Part shown: in pieces, positions 6,155 through 7,914 of the stretch
Position numbering within the stretch: position 1 is the first letter of the stretch
Layout of the letters: the number at the start of each line of letters is the position of its first letter
Assembly: GCA_946885925.1 (NCBI GenBank)
Contig: CAMPHP010000114.1
Location: 1-7,914 of the forward strand
Source of the DNA: an uncultured Litorilinea sp.
Lineage (GTDB): Bacteria > Chloroflexota > Anaerolineae > Caldilineales > Caldilineaceae
Length of the DNA: 7,914 bases
Direction of reading: 5' to 3'
The notes under the pieces: model-generated
Seen by the model: the letters and a program-made list of their open reading frames with translations, nothing else
Database searches by the model: none
Told to the model about the DNA's origin: nothing
Translations under genes and position numbers: made by a program

Positions 6155-6724
6155 CTACATGTTCCACCCATTTCGCGATCGCGAAATCACCAAATCATAT
6201 GAAACGCTTGCCTTCCCTCCCGGTGGTTGTGGAATCTCAGCATCAATTGTATAGCCGACTTTTTGAAAGGCACGCCTACTGCGCTGGTTGTAATCGTCCA
6301 CCAGACCAAAAATAAGATCTGCGGCTTCGGTTTCAAAGCCAAATCTGGTAAGTGTACGGATCGTGTCTGTACCAAGACCCTGACCCCAGAATTGCTTCTC
6401 GCCAATCATCAAGTCAATGCGGCGGCAATCTTTGCCAGCGTACTTTGTTAATAGTCGCTCTACATTCATCTGTTGCAGCCACCCTTCTCCGATCGGCTGC
6501 CCACCCAATTCGATGATGAAGCAGAAAGCATTTTGCGAGACCGTGCGGTAGATGGACTGGACAGTGGGCAAGTCATAAGAGGAAACATCCTCCCCATCTG
6601 CAAAGTAAAGCACATCTGGATCACTGTTCCATCTAAGCAGAACATCCCAATCTTCCTCAGTCAGAGGACGCAGAGTAACTAAGTTACCATGCAAGACAAT
6701 CATGCAAGATACTATCGTGCGCAC
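6155..6724 (-). CDS. GNAT family N-acetyltransferase
   Basis: The GNAT fold transfers an acetyl group from acetyl-CoA to an amino group. The protein opens with VTLRPLTEEDWDVLLRWNSDPDV (16-38, shown here in part: LRPLTEEDW), typical of RimJ/RimL- and AAC(6')-type members. It has the acetyl-CoA loop QFWGQGLGTDTIR (111-123) and the motif B end NQRSRRAFQKVGY (146-158). The overall look is closest to aminoglycoside 6'-acetyltransferase-like proteins, but the substrate cannot be deduced and no resistance claim is made. The longest frame starts with GTG at 6724; an ATG at 6703 gives 182 residues and a start closer to that of homologues. Neither has a good Shine-Dalgarno sequence. It lies 31 bp (or 52 bp with the ATG) downstream of the Nudix gene on the same strand and is probably co-transcribed. 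Its last codons contain an 18-bp palindrome. Confidence 0.85.
   Translation of the reverse strand: MRTIVSCMIVLHGNLVTLRPLTEEDWDVLLRWNSDPDVLYFADGEDVSSYDLPTVQSIYRTVSQNAFCFIIELGGQPIGEGWLQQMNVERLLTKYAGKDCRRIDLMIGEKQFWGQGLGTDTIRTLTRFGFETEAADLIFGLVDDYNQRSRRAFQKVGYTIDAEIPQPPGGKASVSYDLVISRSRNGWNM
6170..6187. repeat. Perfect 18-bp palindrome between convergent genes
   Basis: ATTTCGCGATCGCGAAAT is a perfect palindrome with the octamer GCGATCGC at its centre. It lies inside the last codons of the acetyltransferase gene and 22 bp after the LRR stop. The octamer equals the HIP1 motif of cyanobacteria, but a single copy says nothing about taxonomy. It could form a short hairpin at the end of both transcripts, but no T run follows on either strand, so it is not called as a terminator. 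Confidence 0.5.
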
Positions 6725-6755
6725 GTAACAACATATTCGGACTCCACCACTTCGG

Positions 6756-7253
6756 CTATTTATAGAACGCTTCAGCGCGGCGTTTCAATGTATCCTCGAT
6801 ACGTATGCGGCTGGAAGGCATAATGCCTTCCGGCAATGCATTTACGTCGAAGAACCGAAGATCGGTACTCTCTTCCGAGATAAGCAGTTCCCCGCCGACT
6901 TGCTCTACCTCAAAAACGACAACAAGATAATGGACAGCATAGCCAGATGGGTAACGTAGGATAGAGTAGTTCTTGGGGTCGGAATAGACACCTACGACTC
7001 GCTTGACAACCACATGCAGCCCTGTCTCCTCAAACATCTCACGGATTGCACATTGCTCAATGCTTTCGCCAATCTCCATACGCCCGCCTGGCAGTGCCCA
7101 TGCGCCATTATCGGAGCGCTTGTGTAGCAGCACGTGACCTTGGTCGTTAATCAATACCGTATTGCTAGCTGGACAAAGCTCGTCTGGCATCTTGCCGAGT
7201 GGACGGCCCAGACTGTCGTAAAGCCCGCTCCATGGTGGATCTTGCTGTGTCAT
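6756..7253 (-). CDS. Nudix hydrolase
   Basis: Nudix enzymes cleave nucleoside diphosphates linked to another group, using a divalent metal. The complete Nudix box G-x5-E-x7-REUxEExGU is present at residues 57-79: it starts GRMEIGE and ends REMFEETGL. The acidic metal ligands (Glu72, Glu75, Glu76) are intact, so it should be active. The region before the box (TVLINDQGHVLLHKR, then WALPGG) and the strand YAVHYLVVVFEVE after it are typical. Substrate is not evident; members of this general type include ADP-sugar and mutagenic-nucleotide hydrolases. The frame is open to 7328, but the ATG at 7253 is chosen because AGGA lies 8 nt before it and the residues before that Met look non-coding; this gives 165 residues. 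It sits between the OsmC-like and acetyltransferase genes on the same strand. Confidence 0.88.
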   Translation of the reverse strand: MTQQDPPWSGLYDSLGRPLGKMPDELCPASNTVLINDQGHVLLHKRSDNGAWALPGGRMEIGESIEQCAIREMFEETGLHVVVKRVVGVYSDPKNYSILRYPSGYAVHYLVVVFEVEQVGGELLISEESTDLRFFDVNALPEGIMPSSRIRIEDTLKRRAEAFYK

Positions 7254-7261
7254 CTGATTGT

Positions 7262-7265
7262 TCCT
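7262..7265 (-). promoter_or_regulatory. Ribosome binding site deciding the Nudix start
   Basis: AGGA on the minus strand lies 8 nt before the ATG at 7253. The longer open frame starting at 7328 has no comparable site, so the shorter 165-residue product is preferred. Confidence 0.55.
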
Positions 7266-7348
7266 ATGCTGGTTATTTGGAAGAATACTCTGGAAGGATG
7301 ACCTTGCGTGGACGATATGCCATACCATCGCATGCCCTCAGTATACCC

Positions 7349-7861
7349 CTAAGATGCCATGACCCCATACTCGATAGTAATCTCCGGCCCATGCCGTAGT
7401 GTCTGGTAGACTACACAGTAGCGTTCAGTAAGCCGTATCAGAGTGGCTAGCTTATCGGCAGGCGCATCGGTGTCTAGGTCAAAGTAGAGACGGATACGCT
7501 GGAAGCCCACAGGTACTTCCTTGGAGACACCTAGCGTCCCCCGAAAATCCAGATCCCCTTCAGCGCGCACGGTTCCGCCACGCAGGTCAACTTCGATGGC
7601 AGTCGCCACAGCATTGAGCGTCACACCAGCACAAGCAACCAACGCCTCCAACAGCATGTCACCCGAACAGAGAGCAAACCCGTCGCCACCTGTTGCAGGG
7701 TGCAGCCCTGCTTCTACTAAGGCTCTGCCAGTCTCTACGCGACAGGTAATCCCCTCACCAATCTGACCCTGGGCCTTGAGCGTTATCAGCGCGGACTCTG
7801 GCTCTTGACGATATTGCTCTTTGAGGGGTGCTTGTCGAGCCCGTAGCTCTTGTAGATCCAT
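7349..7861 (-). CDS. OsmC/Ohr family protein (thiol peroxidase-like)
   Basis: OsmC and Ohr proteins reduce organic hydroperoxides with two redox cysteines. Counting from the upstream Met at 7864, the two expected cysteines are present: Cys78 in LVACAGVTLNAVA and Cys150 in ERYCVVYQTL. Between them are the beta strands GGTVRAEGDLDFRGTLG and FQRIRLYFDLD, as in the family. The N-terminal LQELRARQAPLKEQYRQ helix and the total length of about 170 match the YhfA/OsmC-like branch rather than classical Ohr (about 140). The site GAGGAG is only 3 nt before the ATG at 7864 but 6 nt before the ATG at 7861, so the second Met is the better start (170 residues). It is cytoplasmic, with no signal peptide. It is the first gene of the probable OsmC-Nudix-GNAT unit and is preceded by a 14-bp tandem repeat. 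The family is firm; peroxidase activity is inferred. Confidence 0.88.
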   Translation of the reverse strand: MDLQELRARQAPLKEQYRQEPESALITLKAQGQIGEGITCRVETGRALVEAGLHPATGGDGFALCSGDMLLEALVACAGVTLNAVATAIEVDLRGGTVRAEGDLDFRGTLGVSKEVPVGFQRIRLYFDLDTDAPADKLATLIRLTERYCVVYQTLRHGPEITIEYGVMAS

Positions 7862-7865
7862 CATG

Positions 7866-7873
7866 TCCTCCTC
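7866..7873 (-). promoter_or_regulatory. Strong ribosome binding site before the OsmC-like gene
   Basis: GAGGAGGA on the minus strand is a near-ideal Shine-Dalgarno sequence. Its spacing is too short for the first ATG and right for the second. Its first bases are also the end of the adjacent 14-bp repeat. Confidence 0.7.
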
Positions 7874-7914
7874 GAATTGATTGGCTCGAATTGATTGGCC
7901 TGAATTGATTAGCT
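7871..7914. repeat. 14-bp tandem direct repeat, three copies reaching the window end
   Basis: CTCGAATTGATTGG occurs at 7871-7884 and again, identically, at 7885-7898. A third copy at 7899-7912 differs at three positions (CCTGAATTGATTAG), and CT at the window end may begin a fourth. The array lies directly upstream of the OsmC-like gene, touching its ribosome binding site. It could be a set of regulator sites or a simple slippage repeat; its full extent is outside the window. Confidence 0.75.

Noticed and set aside
6155..6724. Aminoglycoside resistance gene
   Set aside because: Only general GNAT motifs are visible; the substrate-defining residues cannot be judged by eye.
7871..7914. CRISPR array
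   Set aside because: The 14-bp repeats are contiguous with no spacers.

Overview
The window looks like chromosomal DNA of a free-living bacterium, most likely a member of the Chloroflexota. This is an inference. It rests on two exported proteins carrying long low-complexity Pro/Thr/Ala or Thr/Glu/Pro tracts, on an SNase-SH3b secreted architecture, and on scattered single-gene housekeeping and stress functions. There is no rRNA or other phylogenetic marker, so the assignment is tentative. No rRNA, tRNA, CRISPR array or intact insertion sequence was found.

Layout. (1) 1-1722 (+): the 3' part of a large exported protein with a thermonuclease-like (SNase) fold, a long Pro/Thr-rich linker, a bacterial SH3 domain and a helical C-terminal region. 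It is already open at base 1, so its true start lies upstream. A strong hairpin terminator (1812-1841) separates it from the convergent next gene. (2) 1888-3638 (-): a soluble PQQ-dependent glucose dehydrogenase (sGDH/GdhB-like) with a signal peptide, an acidic repeat inserted into the propeller and a one-base frameshift that cuts off the last quarter of the enzyme. (3) 3639-4146: about 500 bp without a credible gene, containing dyad symmetries upstream of the dehydrogenase. (4) 4147-4734 (-): a stand-alone FmdE-like protein with a C-terminal zinc ribbon, preceded by a possible promoter/operator dyad. (5) 4735-5217: intergenic, holding a short decayed remnant of a medium-chain dehydrogenase (quinone oxidoreductase type), enclosed by a 13-bp inverted repeat. 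(6) 5218-6147 (+): a pure leucine-rich repeat protein of twelve exact 23-residue repeats. (7) 6155-7864 (-): three genes in a row, OsmC-like, Nudix hydrolase and GNAT acetyltransferase, with short gaps (about 95 and 31-52 bp) that suggest co-transcription from upstream of the OsmC gene, where a 14-bp tandem repeat abuts the ribosome binding site.

How the genes relate: the window does not resolve into one pathway. The first two genes act outside the cytoplasm (a possible DNA-binding or wall-binding exported protein, and an aldose oxidase). The OsmC/Nudix/GNAT set is a plausible small stress or detoxification cluster: thiol peroxidase-like, nucleotide clean-up and N-acetylation. That grouping is inferred from order and spacing only. 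I see no convincing new multi-gene system. The most notable signals are the frameshift that removes PQQ-binding residues from the glucose dehydrogenase, the degenerate nuclease active site, and the inverted repeat whose right arm contains the ribosome binding site of the LRR gene.
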